Source: Polytrichum commune (lineage: Eukaryota; Streptophyta; Polytrichopsida; Polytrichales; Polytrichaceae). From it: DNA of 45,857 nucleotides. The stretch lies in the NCBI GenBank assembly GCA_950295325.1, contig OX485809.1:25808144-25854000 (forward strand), written 5' to 3'. A model generated the notes under the pieces. That model had not been told where the DNA came from. It saw only the letters and a program-made list of their open reading frames with translations, and made no database searches. The position numbers and the translations under genes were made by a program. This document shows, piece after piece, positions 10,835 to 22,086 of this stretch. Numbering within the stretch: the first letter of the stretch is position 1; every line of letters starts with the position of its first letter.

Positions 10835-12456
10835 CGTGAGCCCAAAGTTGTGTGCCCACATGTGTGTTAACCTTAGACGTTATTAGAACTTAAATCTTGA
10901 ATTTTATTTATTGAGAAAATTTATAAAAAGAGTGGAGTTCCTGCATTTAGATGGTAGTTAGGATGAGGGTTGAATAGGCTTAGTTAGGAATTTAGTCTTG
11001 AGAAGTCACTTGAGACGTTAAGGACCAGCTGGCTTATGGGCTAAGGTTAACTTAGTTAGAAATTGGACAGAAACTGTGGCCATGAAGGCCGGTTGCTTAA
11101 GTTAATTAGCCGAATTAGGCCAAGCATAGATTGGTTTTGGAGAAGGGCCGCCCCTCTCGGGAGGATCGGCCTCGGAAATCCAGGATCTAGGTGAAGCCTT
11201 TCGGGAGAGAGAGAGAGTTCTGAATCAAGGAGGGGGGCGACAAGACAGAGAAGGCGATCTCCCTCGGCGAGTGGAAGGGGGTGTAATGGGAGTGGGAGAG
11301 GGTGTTGAAAAATTGGCGGCACCTGGGCCGCATTACGAAATGTGCACTGAAAGGGCAGTTCACAACCAAGAGGGGGTGGGGCTGTGCTCGGATGGGAAGG
11401 AATGGGATTATAGGGGGAAGAGTGAAGGAAGCAAGCTTAGCTGAAATTCAGTTGGGTTAAGCCTCGAAGTCCCAGAGCTCTGGAACTGCAAGGATTGGAT
11501 GCCTAGGCTAGGGGTGAGGCAGAAATCAACGACCTAGACTTCAGGACCTCCGCAAAGGCCCACACGGAAAAACAAATCAGATTTGTTCTTTTGTTGTTTT
11601 CTTTTGACTGCCACATTGAGAGTGAGATTCACAGTGAGCACTTGTGACGGTTCAGCATTGTAAGAGCACTACTGCATTGATCAAAACAGGGGAAGATCAG
11701 TTGATGCCGAAGTGTCAATGGAAGCGCCAAGGGTAGTATTGAGGCCGCAGTTTATGAGAGAATGGGTCGGGAGCTGGGTGGGATGGCAAGAAGCCTCTAC
11801 AACCACAAGAGGATTGGGCCTGGTCTGCTCAGGCCCGGCGGGGTAGAGCACAGGCAACATTAGCTGCCGTGAAATTTGATGCAGGAAAGGCTTGAAGGGT
11901 ACCAGGAGCGAGGCTCCCTTTGCACGGCGAGCCATCAGACTGGGACCTAGACGGGCAGGGAAGCTGACACGAGGGCATGCAGGCTAGCCACGCTAGCCTT
12001 TGACGGGCGGTGACAGGCAAGGCCATTGTAGGGAACATCGTAGATTCATTTCGAACATGGAGAGACTGAGATGGAGTAACCGGCACCCTGGGACGAAGCT
12101 GAGGGCTGGGCATGGTTTAGTTTAGTTTTTGAGCTTAGAGGGGTATGGCTGATTAGTGGAGTGGGGATTAGCATAGGAGAATTGGCCACAAATAGGGTTG
12201 ATCACCACCTTGGAGTGGGTTGAAGGAAGGTAGAGGGGAAAATGACTAGTGAAAGGGTGAAAGAAAGGGAGGCCAAGGTTGGCACAACACTGTACAATGT
12301 TTGTACTTCTTGCATGAAATAAATCAGGTGTGGTTGATGTTATCATTAAGGAAATAAGAGTACTTTTGAAGGAGTGGAATACATCTGGATTCGAATGTGA
12401 GCTACCAGCTCCTACCCGGACTACGATGCATAAGGGTGGGGGGTTTGTGGCTGACA
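10835..12456 (+). mobile_element. inner solo LTR, 1,622 bp, nested in the outer LTR
   Basis: It starts CGTGAGCCCAAAGTTGTG (first base changed from the family's TG) and ends GTTTGTGGCTGACA. AGCGG is duplicated immediately outside both ends (10830-10834 and 12457-12461), and outer-LTR sequence resumes after it. Both ends match those of the outer LTR and the LTR at 20273, so a family member inserted into an earlier insertion of its own family in the same orientation. The interior is GC-rich; the many short minus-strand frames in it carry no retroviral-type motif. Confidence 0.88.
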
Positions 12457-13785
12457 AGCGGGGAGAGGGAAACCGAGAGGGAGGTCGCGGTGAAGCATCA
12501 GTGCAGGCATAAGTAGCTGCAAGGGAAAAATGGGTTGGGCGGTCTGGGATGAAGTCTCAGTGCCGGCCACAGAGGCGGTGAGCCAACTCGGTGTTGTGGG
12601 CTTGTGGGTGCCGAAGGGCGGAAACCAATGCGTCCTCGAAGTCACGTGAATTCCTTGCACAGTTCGACACTTCGCCAACTGAATACGAGCAATTTCGCTG
12701 GCCATTGGCACAATGCCAAACCGCTCACTGGTGAGTGTGCATTGCCAGCACAATTCATGCAGTGGCATTGGAAGGGGTTTGAATGCTACTGAATCTCGGA
12801 ATTTCAGGCAGAGATTAGCACCACTTTGATGGTAATAAGGTGATAATCTGGTATAATGGTGGCTCACAACGAAGCTCATAGCAGACGAGAGTACCCATAA
12901 GAAAAATGCAGAATGAGAGGGCGATTTAAACCCAATTCACGAAATTTGACCCTGGCAGATGATGAGCTCGGCTCATAATCGAATCTAAAGGGTTGTTTCC
13001 ACAACCAGCAGCGAGGGGTTTGATGCTTGCTGGGGTTTAAGGCAGGTGTAAGAGGACCTGGGGTCACACAACCCTGGATTGCAAGTGACCAGCAGGAGGG
13101 TGGAAGATTCAGCGGAAGTAAGGATGAGAATGGGAACATGCTGGCTTCGGTGGCCAAGGGTAGTTACTTCCCTTGAAGTCTGAGCATCTGGACAGGGGAG
13201 TCTTAGCCTCGCTGGTTGAACTGCTGTGAGTTCACTTGTTGGCATGGGCCTAGGAGGGGAGGTTGGAGAGACCGGAGGCAGCCGGTTGCCCTGACTGGGA
13301 GCTCACTGTTGACCAGGGTGCCTTGAGGTTAACCGAAGGGGTTAGGTGCACTGGGTGAGGGTACATGAGACACCTCGGAGCGCCATCGTATGGTTTTGGG
13401 AGTGGTGGCCTAAGGCAGAAGTGACTGAGGTGCATTGAAATCGAGGCTCTAAGGGGTGACATTCAATTAATAGGATAGGTGGCAATTAGTTGGAAGTAGG
13501 GAGTTGAATGGCATTGGTTAAGGTGCTAAGTATGTAGGGTTAGGCTTTGATTAGGAGTTGTATGGTGATAGACCTTAAGTGTTTGTGAACGCTCAAGGCT
13601 AGATGAAATAAAGGAAAAGGGTGCAATTGTGCCATGGAAATAAAAATGCAGGTTTGACATTCATGTTATTGGAGAGTGGTGGTTCAAGATCGAGGGTCGA
13701 GGGAAGGTTTAGCGATGTCATGTGGGCCATAAGCTCTCACCTGGATTACGACACTTAAGGGTGGGGGTTTATGGTTGGCAGAGTA

Positions 13786-14450
13786 TTTATGAGCTACTTC
13801 AAAGCCTTAAAATTTTGATAGTTTGGTGTGGGTTATTTTGCCCATTTGAATATATTAATGTGATAGCCCACAAAGTAATCAGTTGTTAGACTGGCTCTTT
13901 TGAGAAGTTCTTGGAGACTGTTTGAAATGTAGGGACAAAGGGAAAGGCGGGGGGGTGAGAATGAATACCCTTTGCAACTCTCATAACTTTGTAATGTATG
14001 TATGTACTACAGTCATACATTTGGGGGTTTCAATTGTAAGACACTTGATATATGGCTTTGGTTTTAGGTTATGTCATGATTCTCTATAGGCATGTTATCT
14101 TATATTTCAACTATATGTCTTACATCCAAGTTCAAGGTTCCTCGAAATACATAAAAGAGTCACAAAAACTATAATGTGTTGAGATATAGAAGATTGAAGA
14201 TACTTGGAAACCATGTGAAATCTGCATGGTCCAAGGATTACAGTCAATAATCTGAACTTGTATCTGAGTGAATGCTTGGAATGAATCCATTGGCTTAGGA
14301 ATCACTAAGTAACATTAAACTCTTTGGTAACCTTCAATTCAACCTACATGAGGGGGCCTAAAACTTCAAATGATCAGGCTTGTAAGAATCCGTGCCTTAG
14401 AAAACCCAGTTGAGGTTAGTCAAGAGTGATCCGGTTGGAGTTCTCAAGAC
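13786..14450. other. intergenic DNA, nothing recognised
   Basis: Moderately AT-rich DNA with short frames and no recognisable motif or repeat end. Confidence 0.4.
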
Positions 14451-14453
14451 TAA

Positions 14454-15306
14454 GGGCCACTCCACACACGAGCCAAGAGCCGTGACCATGAAATTGTGAG
14501 AGCCCAAAAGAAAGTGTCCAAAGGCCGTCCCAAGACACTTCCAACTCGGGGGGGGGGGGGGGGGGCAGTGTGTTAAAAAGTTAAGGATATAGGTGCGAAC
14601 AACCACTATTTTATAGGGGGGTATTACTTTCAATTCTCTTTTTTTTTTCACATGCTATCATTATATAAAATTCTACTTTGGGTTAATAGAAAAATGGCTT
14701 GCATTACTTATAATTCCAAATTACCTATTATTCCATACCCTATAGTACTTTAAAGATGTCCAGTGCCATTTTTGATACCCTATATTACTCTTAAGTCCAT
14801 TTATAATTTTTAGCCCCCATGTTTTTAAAATACCCTATCATTTGTTCGCACGTATATTGCTACTCCAACCAATGACTACCCCCCCCGAGACTTCCAATAA
14901 TCATGTTGTGTGGTCACGGACCCTCAAGTGTAGTGTGAAGTCATATGTGACCGAGCCCTCAACCAAATGCTATTTCAATGCATTTTTATTCATGAAGGTC
15001 CTCACACATGATAAAATAAAATAAACCAACGGTTGTGAGTGTTTGGAGTGCCGTGGTCTCCCGGTTTTGTGTTAGGCCTACCTCCAAGAGGTGGTTTTTG
15101 AAAATAATCCAAGTGACCATGACACATGATCCATTCGATGCCATGTAGGAATCCATGTAAACTTTACATCCATCTTGCATTCACATACTCCGTTCGTCCC
15201 TCAAGCGTAGTGTGAAGCGAGCTTGGACCGGCTCCGCCTTTTCCACCAACGAGAGTGCTTGAAGTGTAATGGTCATGGGCTCTCAGTCTCGTGTGTGAAG
15301 TAACCC
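14454..15306 (+). mobile_element. PIF/Harbinger-like MITE, about 500 bp, split by a nested MITE
   Basis: The left terminus is GGGCCACTCCACACACGAG and the right is the inverse, decayed to CTCGTGTGTGAAGTAACCC. TAA flanks both ends (14451-14453 and 15307-15309). Copies at 31609 and 42120 instead carry TTA, so the duplication is TWA, as expected for PIF/Harbinger. Without the 353 bp of nested insert and duplication the element is 500 bp, matching the other copies (503 and 500 bp). It is non-coding. Internal CAAG(C/T)GTAGTGTGAAG words echo the termini. Confidence 0.88.
14545..14889. mobile_element. hAT-type MITE with poly-G ends, 345 bp, nested
   Basis: The element starts CTC followed by an 18-base G run and ends with a C run and GAG. 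ACTTCCAA is duplicated at 14537-14544 and 14890-14897. Comparison with the uninterrupted relative at 31609 shows the host sequence joining across the insert. Inside each end is the inverted pair GTGCGAAC (left) and GTTCGCAC (right). The 8-bp duplication indicates a hAT-type mechanism. It is non-coding. Confidence 0.9.
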
Positions 15307-17272
15307 TAAGATGGTTCAATTCGAGAAGTGGTTTAACGTGAAGATCTTATGCCTCGAATTTCAAATATACTGAGAAAACAGTGCAACAAAACCAATGAGA
15401 AAACAATTTATTGGCTCAGGACTGGCACAATGTACTTAATATAAGTGTGCAATGAACTTGAGCATGCAGTCTTAGCAATTCTTAGTGACTCAATTCCATA
15501 AGGTAGTTCAACTCCTAGTGAGACCTTGTCAAGCATGTGCTTGTAGAGCCTCCGCCAAGGCGCCCTCAAAGTGCAATGTTTGCATATGAAAATGTGAAAT
15601 CACAAAGCAAATCTAGTTCATGCTTGGAGGGTCAATTTCAGTGCACAAACACATGTAATGTAACTACAGTATTCTCAATGAACTTTTGAAAATTGAGCAC
15701 ATGGTTTAATGGCTCGTGTAGAGGTCAAGAAGAATCGAACCTTCTAACCTCACATGCGTGTGAAATCCGTTGTGGAGGTCATCCTTTTTACTGCCAAGTG
15801 AGTAATTGTGTGAAATGAAAATTTTGAGCTAGAGAAAAGTTGGTGAGAATGGCCGAAAGACAATCTTTTTTTTAATGCAAAAAGAATGGAAGGAGATTGT
15901 AGATAGAAAGGAAAATCAAAATCAAAATCCATTCTCATGATCGATTTGGTCTTTCTTATTTAAAAGAGGTTCATCATACGTAGATAATTTGTGCATCTTG
16001 TGATATTCGACTCCAAAATTGTGACGTTTTTGAATGCATTGTACTGAAAATGACTTACTTTGAAAGAATCATGTTTTCAGAGAATTCAAGGACGCTATGT
16101 CAATCGCGTGTATGTTTTCTGACCTTTTTCTTCTAATAATTACATGGGCCCTATGTTTGAACTCACAATGTTCCTAACTTTCCTAAGTGCATGTCTTGAC
16201 AGTCAATTGGTTGAATTTATAATTATTTTTATACAAATATTCTTGAGCATCCCCAACAACAGCATTGACATCGTGCCAACCAATATTTTTGATTGGGAAA
16301 ATTGATATGGAGCAATTTAATTGGAGTTTTTATCCCCCTCCCCCTTCCCTCCCTGCATCAAGCTAGTCAATTGGTTGGTCGAACCTTGAAAACTGTCTAA
16401 GCAAACTAATATGCAGTGACTGAGTTTTTCCCCTTATAAGAAAGCCTATATTATCCCCCCCCCCCCGCCTCTGTTGGTGACATAACAACAAGTCCCATAA
16501 TGTCGATGGTATGTGGTTGCCTGTGGCTATCACCACATTACCCATTTTAAATGTTGCATGAGTGGATTCATTGAAGTATGTGTCTTGAAATTCAAAATAA
16601 ATAAAATTGAATTCCAAGAGTTTGATTAATAAGACAATGCCTCCATGAAGAATTTGGTGCAAAGCATAATAACCTCACGTCCACATTGATATGTTTCTAA
16701 AACTGAATTTTTTTGGGTGCTCACATGAAAGTTAATTTGAGGTTTTGAGTAAAGAGACACTCAAGTCATGGATGAGCAAATGTATGTGACAATGCCGAAC
16801 ATGATGGTGACATCCCATGTCGTAAAATTAAAAATTACCATAATATTTCTAATTTTAGTGCATTTAAAGAGGATTTTTCCAATCAATTGCAACTAGAGAT
16901 CTATATGAAAATAATAAATAATAAAGAATTGGACCATTAGATCTTGCTTCCAACTAGATTTAATAGTCCTATTTTTTTTATTAATAATATCAAGTCGATT
17001 GCTAGTATTAAGCCAACCTTGCTCTATTATCATGAAAGTTTGAGTTGTTGGAGGTTGGTGCTTAATGCCAACTACTTAGTCACTGCTGACCAACCGATTG
17101 GAGCAATCAACTTGGAGAAAATAAAAGGAACCAATAGTTCTTGCAACCAACAAGATGCCAAGATTTGAAGGTCTATTTTTTAATTTTTTTAAATCGGTAA
17201 AACATCTAAAGTATAATACCTCGAGTCAATTTTTGATTGTTGGTCGACTATTAAACTAACAATTGACCGCCC
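15307..17272. other. intergenic DNA with C-rich tracts
   Basis: No protein motif is recognised. CCCCCTCCCCCTTCCCTCCC at about 16331-16350 has minus-strand G-quadruplex potential, and a C run lies near 16456-16466. The first tract and the G-rich tract at 17273 are followed or preceded by inverted GTCAATTG words, weakly suggesting the two ends of a degraded element of about 1 kb. Confidence 0.35.
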
Positions 17273-17298
17273 ATGGGGATGGAGGGGAGGGGGAGGGT
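17273..17298 (+). repeat. G-rich tract with G-quadruplex potential
   Basis: Runs GGGG, GGGG, GGGGG and GGG are separated by loops of one to five bases, which satisfies the usual quadruplex pattern on the plus strand. Confidence 0.7.
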
Positions 17299-17347
17299 TG
17301 GCATGCTGATGAACCCACTGCCAATGTGACGTATTAGGGTTTGTTGT

Positions 17348-17986
17348 CCTGTTACGTTACATAGGTGACATGATAAGACAAAGACTGACGTGCAGTCACC
17401 GACTCAAGTCCCCCTCTTAAAACTTGAACTTACACACGCAATTGTGTCGAATGATGATTCTTCATCTCCGCCTGAACTTGAAGCACAAGCTCCCACGTGG
17501 AGGGAGGTCCAAGTTAGTGTCATTTTGTAATGATTTTTCCCATCTTGTCCAACACATGAAAGTGAAGCCCTAGGACTTAATGAGCCCATAGAAGCAATTT
17601 TTTTTGACTGGAAACATGCATGTGCTACCAAGTGTACTGGCTCATAAGCAATTCGGTAGATGACGTGACGTAGCACCTGTTACGTTTACATAGGTGACGT
17701 GATAAGACAAAGACTGACTTGTAGTCACCGGCTCAAGTCCTCCTCTTAAAACTTGAACTTACACATGTAATTATTCAGATGAAAGTTCTTCATCTCCGCT
17801 TGAACTTGAAGCACAAGCTCCCATGTGGAGGGCGGTCCAAGTTAGCATCATTTTGTAGTGATTTTTCCCATCTTGTCCAACACATGGAAGTGAAGCCCTA
17901 GGACTTAATGAGCCCATAGAAGATTTTTTTTTGACTAGAAACATGCATGTGCCACCAAGTGTACTGGCTCATGAGCAATTTGGTAG
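17348..17986 (+). repeat. tandem duplication, two units of about 328 bp
   Basis: Unit 1 (17348-17675) and unit 2 (17676-17986) both begin CCTGTTACGTT(T)ACATAGG and run through AGACAAAGACTGAC, CTCCTCTTAAAACTTGAACTTACAC, CTTGAAGCACAAGCTCCCA and TGTACTGGCTCATAAGCAATT-like blocks. Divergence is moderate, with a small rearrangement near 17440/17775. TGACG-type words, which can bind plant bZIP factors, occur at the junction. A minus-strand frame (17404-17676) crosses unit 1 but is not preserved in unit 2. Confidence 0.9.
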
Positions 17987-18085
17987 TTGGTTGTTTCATG
18001 GTGTTAAGACAGCGAGTGCAAAATTATGCAAAATATAATAAATTCAATATCACAAATACAACAATTCAAATAACAAGTTATACTG

Positions 18086-18175
18086 AAATGTGCAATTATG
18101 TTGACCCACGCTAATGCATCGTCATTCCACACTATTTTGAGTATACACTATCATAATAACAAAATACAATAGCTA
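18086..18175 (+). repeat. dispersed repeat S, copy 3
   Basis: ATGTGCAATTATGTTGACCCACGC and CCACACTATTTTGAGTATACACTATCATAATAACAAAATAC align with the copies at 5053 and 9161. Confidence 0.55.
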
Positions 18176-18289
18176 CTTTTGTATTGTGGTTGCTATATCT
18201 TTGATTAACCAAAGAACTATAAGAATCTTTTGTAATTTGGATTTTATATAAGGTAATGTTCATGGTTAAAGAGTCAACCTAGTCCTAAA

Positions 18290-18301
18290 GGGGGGGGGGG
18301 G
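18290..18301. repeat. poly-G run (12)
   Basis: An uninterrupted G homopolymer. Confidence 0.9.
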
Positions 18302-20272
18302 ACTCTTCATACCATGTACAAACTAACGCAATTTATAAAAAAGGGTATTAATTGATGCATTAGCATAAATAATATACAAAGGGGGAGGTATTTTTTATGT
18401 TATTTCTCTAGTGGGTATAAAATGTGCTATTGAGAATTTTAAAGTAAAAGGTAGTCTTGTACAAAAGGGGTTGTAAAGGTTTAGAGGAAAAAATGACAAT
18501 AGTGTGCTAGTTTCATCCAATATACATGTTTATCCATTGTTGTCATTTGGACATTGAGAAGGTCAAGGCAAAAGGAAGACCGTCTAAATCTACAAAGCCT
18601 TTGACTACCAAGACTCGGTATATTACACAAGTTTTTAGAACGTGCCAAAATTTAGGTAATAAGTGGGTAGAGAATCAAGAACCTATTGACCTAATGGCCC
18701 ACCCAAGTTTGCACATGGAGACAGGGTTATGTTGATAACAAAAGTCAAATGGGTCAATGGGACTTATGAAATAGCTGATCATATGATGGTGTATCTAGAT
18801 GTTATCATAGCCCCAACTTCCATGATGTAGGTTCTAGAGCCATCATGATTTACATCTTATGGATGAAAAAACCCTTTCATAACTTTCTCATAGTTTGGAA
18901 AGTGAAAGTGTATTGTACATGTAATGAAGGCCTAATCGTTTCAAGATTTATATTAGTGTATATAGAGGATATTTATCACATTAATTTATAAAACTTAGTA
19001 TAAATTTAAAAGTCTATTATCTACCATACCATTATTTATGTATATATACGTTTGTTTGTTTTATTTAAAAGTAAAATTCTCGCATATAATCAATTGTGCA
19101 TGTCATTTAGAATTTCCATGAAGAGTTCAAACCCCTAGACCTATTCGTAAACTCAACCTAATTGCACAACAATGTAAGGGGAACCGACTTGTCCATATCA
19201 ATCATGCAATGTAACTTGTTTATGGCAATTCATGACTTGAAATGTATTATTAAATTAATTTCAATTGGTGGCATGTCCTCAAAAACCATAAATAAAAGCA
19301 TGTGATTGGCAACTCTTGTTATTTTCATTGTACATTGCAATGATCACACACATTTAAAATGGACAAGTTTTCTTCTAAGTGGTGACATATTATCTCTTTG
19401 GATGAGACCAAATATAGCCTTCCTCTAAGAAACTCATGTTTTAGTTGTGAGAATGAATAACATGCAATTTTTTTGAAGCAGCTAATTTCACTCTCATTTA
19501 GCACAAGGATATCCTTCTATCCAAGTTGTGATGTGTACAAGATTATGATCTAGAATCCATACTATGTTTTGCATTCCACATTTTAAACCATGATATACAT
19601 TTAACTCAATCGTATTAGGTCCCTTTAAAGCAAATTGGGAGTGTCATGGGTGTTAATTTCGATGTCTAGTCATCCAAAATTAGTAGGTAAATATATTATA
19701 TCCATGGGTGCATCTTTTATGAAAAGCATGTGTCATGTGCGCACACCAAAATAAAATAAAAAGGTAATATTATGATGCTTATAAGAATTTTAAACTTGCT
19801 AAAAATAAACCTCCAATAGTTGAAGGTTTCCCCTCCACCAATGGTTTATCCTTATCCTAAACCCCTTTGAAACCTCAAAACCAAACCCAAAGCCATGCTA
19901 GTGTGTTGCATTGGGGACGGACGATGACAGTGGATGAGAGATTATGTTAAAGAACCCTTTATTCTACACCTTGGTAGAACTAGTTGTTCTTATTGAACCA
20001 CGTAGTTACCGTGGAATTTATATGCCACCTGTCGAGTACATGTCTCTTATTGCTATTGAGTATTAATGTATCTTATTATCCCCCAATTACTAATGATATC
20101 CTTTCGTACTCTCTGCTATTGGTATCTAGTCCTACTATAATGAGTAGGGTGCTCTCCTATTACATGTAAGAATGATACATGTTGATGAATTATTTATTAT
20201 TATAGTCTCCTAGTAGATGTTGTCACTACCTTATCAACTAAAGGTAGAAGTAGTGAGCCCCCTATCCTTTGG
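18302..20272. other. AT-rich intergenic DNA, no gene supported
   Basis: The frame at 18526-18735 contains a basic KAKGRPSKSTKP stretch that superficially resembles an AT-hook (GRP core). It is 69 codons with no supporting splice signals or similarity, so I do not call a gene. The pyrimidine-rich DNA near 19984-20272 continues beyond the LTR that interrupts it at 20273. Confidence 0.4.
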
Positions 20273-22081
20273 TGTGAGCCCAATATTGTGCCCACATGTC
20301 AACTTAACACTAAAAATTACAAAAGACCTCAGCGTTTGTGGTTGCTTGTGTTGTCAAAGTGATAACAAGCGTGAGGCATTAAAGTTTAGACATGGTTTTG
20401 ATTAGTTTTAGATTTAGTCGGGTTAAGTATTTGGGTTGGGTCATTAGACTTGAAAAATCAAAAACAAATTAAGTAGTTCAATTATGGGGTGATTAATGTT
20501 GGGTTCAAATGGTTGGAGGCAAGTATTTTAATTGTTTAAGCTTAGGACATTGTTCAACTAAGGAGGGGGGGTCCTTCCTGTTTGGATTAGGCTGGATTTT
20601 CGGGTTCGGCCAGGGGGTCCCTGGAAAGCTCATCGAAGAGCTTCATTCTCTCTCTCTGGTGCTTCGGGTTTGAAACAGGGGAGGTTGCGGCGCCACAGAG
20701 GGTAGTTACGGTTGATCTACAAGCTGGTCGTTACAGAGAGCCTTGGTGGGCTACAATGGCAGCGGAGAGTTGAGCTGATGGGTGAAGCAACCAGTAGGTT
20801 GCCGAAAAGGGTGGGCGAACATGCATTGTCAAGCTGGTTAGAGGCGGGAAGTGGACCACTTCTCTGAGATGCCACGCTCTGGGATTACTTCACGGGTAGA
20901 TCACTCTAAGGCATTTTTGTGCACCACGTGCGGCTGGGGGTTTTTTGTTTTGGGGCTATTTACCTTCAAGGGCTGAATTAAAGCCTCCCTATAATTACTT
21001 AAATTTCAAAAGTGGCCCATTTGTTTGCACCCTTCCATTACTTATATTGTCCAAGTCACTGCAATTTTTTGTACTCTATATTCCTTTTAAGTAATTTTGG
21101 ACAGACGGAAATCCCAATTATCATCCATCCCCGTGAGTCCTAAACCCATTTACATACCATACTAAACATACCTTCTAGGATCCTTATCTTCAGCCCCTAT
21201 ATTAATTTTACAAATAAATAATGGCCCACGTTTTATGTCCATCTAACTTACTTATAATGGGATTGTCTACATTTAATGGCCCCTTCATTATTTGGAATTC
21301 CTTTACAATTTTTATTTCAAATGATTTTAATCCTCTCTATATTATGCCGCACGTCGTTTTTAAAATGCACTAAGTGATCTACCCGTGGATTACTTAGAGA
21401 TGGGTAATGAACGCAATGTGATGGCTACCTGTAAGTCACATCAGCTGCGAAGCTGAATCCGACCTGGCAATTCGGCGTGCAGATGCCACCTCGAGCAACC
21501 ATCAACAAAATTTCAAAGGCTAGATTCACCGATCTCCAGCCGACTGTGCCTTTGGGGAATTCAGATTCAGAGTGCAAAACTGATAAAGGCTACAATCTGG
21601 TGGGGTTGAATGCTGGAATTGAATGCGGGATTTGAATGATTGATAGATGCTGGAATGGGAATTAGGATTAGCATAGATTCTAGGATAGCATAGGGAAGGC
21701 TAAGTAGATCATGTAATGGTTTGATGCTTCATTAGTTAGTGAAAAAGAAAGGAATAAAGGACATTGATAAGCTGATGGTGAGCAGTGTTGTTGAATGCCA
21801 TTAGTGGATGTTGAGGTAGTGATTAGGTTAGTGTTGTGGGTGGAGAATCGAGGGCAAGTGAATTGTGATGATCAATTGTGTGTCAGGATGACCATAAGGT
21901 AGGGGAGTATTTCTAAATACTTGACACCTTGGCCATTTGAATAAAAGAGTGTTTGCGGCATTCACATTGTGGGAGCATTGGGTGATTGGTTCCGAGGGCT
22001 AAGTGAGGCTGAGAAAATACATGTGAGCCTTAGGCTCTCACCCGGACTAGGACGCATGAGGGTGGGGGTTTAGGGCTCACA
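20273..22081 (+). mobile_element. third solo LTR, interrupted by a MITE
   Basis: It starts TGTGAGCCCAATATTGTG and ends TTTAGGGCTCACA, so the first and last nine bases are exact inverses (TGTGAGCCC / GGGCTCACA). TTTGG is duplicated at 20268-20272 and 22082-22086. The 3' part shares CTCTCACCCGGACTAGGAC and GAGGGTGGGGGTTT with the LTRs at 10395 and 10835. Minus the MITE and its duplication it is about 1.30 kb, shorter than its relatives. There is no internal coding region. Confidence 0.9.
20891..21387. mobile_element. hAT-type MITE, 497 bp, family C, nested in the LTR
   Basis: The left end is CACGGGTAGATCACTCTAAG, and the right end finishes AAGTGATCTACCCGTG. GATTACTT is duplicated exactly at 20883-20890 and 21388-21395. 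The terminal 15 bases fit the same consensus as family A (CACGGGnAG(A/G)TCACT), and a CACGTGCGGC word lies inside the left end with its inverse GCCGCACG on the right. The interior is AT-rich, unrelated to family A at sight, and non-coding. Confidence 0.92.
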
Positions 22082-22086
22082 TTTGG

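Larger units (their letters stand above)
10395..13780 (+). mobile_element. outer solo LTR, interrupted by a second LTR
   Basis: It starts TGTGAGCCC and ends ...GGTTGGCA. The pentamer GAGTA lies just outside both ends (10390-10394 and 13781-13785). TG...CA ends with a 5-bp duplication are the hallmark of an LTR-retrotransposon insertion. No internal gag-pol DNA is present, so this is best read as a solo LTR left by LTR-LTR recombination. After removing the inner LTR and its duplication, the outer unit is about 1.76 kb. The 3' part carries CTCTCACCTGGATTACGAC and AAGGGTGGGGGTTT, words shared with the LTRs at 10835 and 20273. It is GC-richer than its surroundings, with a CT-repeat at 10741-10760. 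A non-autonomous element with unusual structure is a less likely alternative. Confidence 0.85.

Noticed and set aside
11056-13462. Overlapping minus-strand frames of 70-152 codons in the GC-rich block
   Set aside because: They lie inside the nested LTRs, overlap one another in several frames and lack recognisable motifs. Their length reflects GC-rich composition with few stops.
16322-17300. Complete 1-kb TIR element
   Set aside because: Only pyrimidine and purine tracts plus a short GTCAATTG word are inverted. No borders or duplication could be fixed, so it is mentioned only as a weak possibility.
18526-18735. AT-hook-like KGRPSK frame as a DNA-binding protein gene
   Set aside because: A single short basic motif in 69 codons, with no splice context or conserved flanks.
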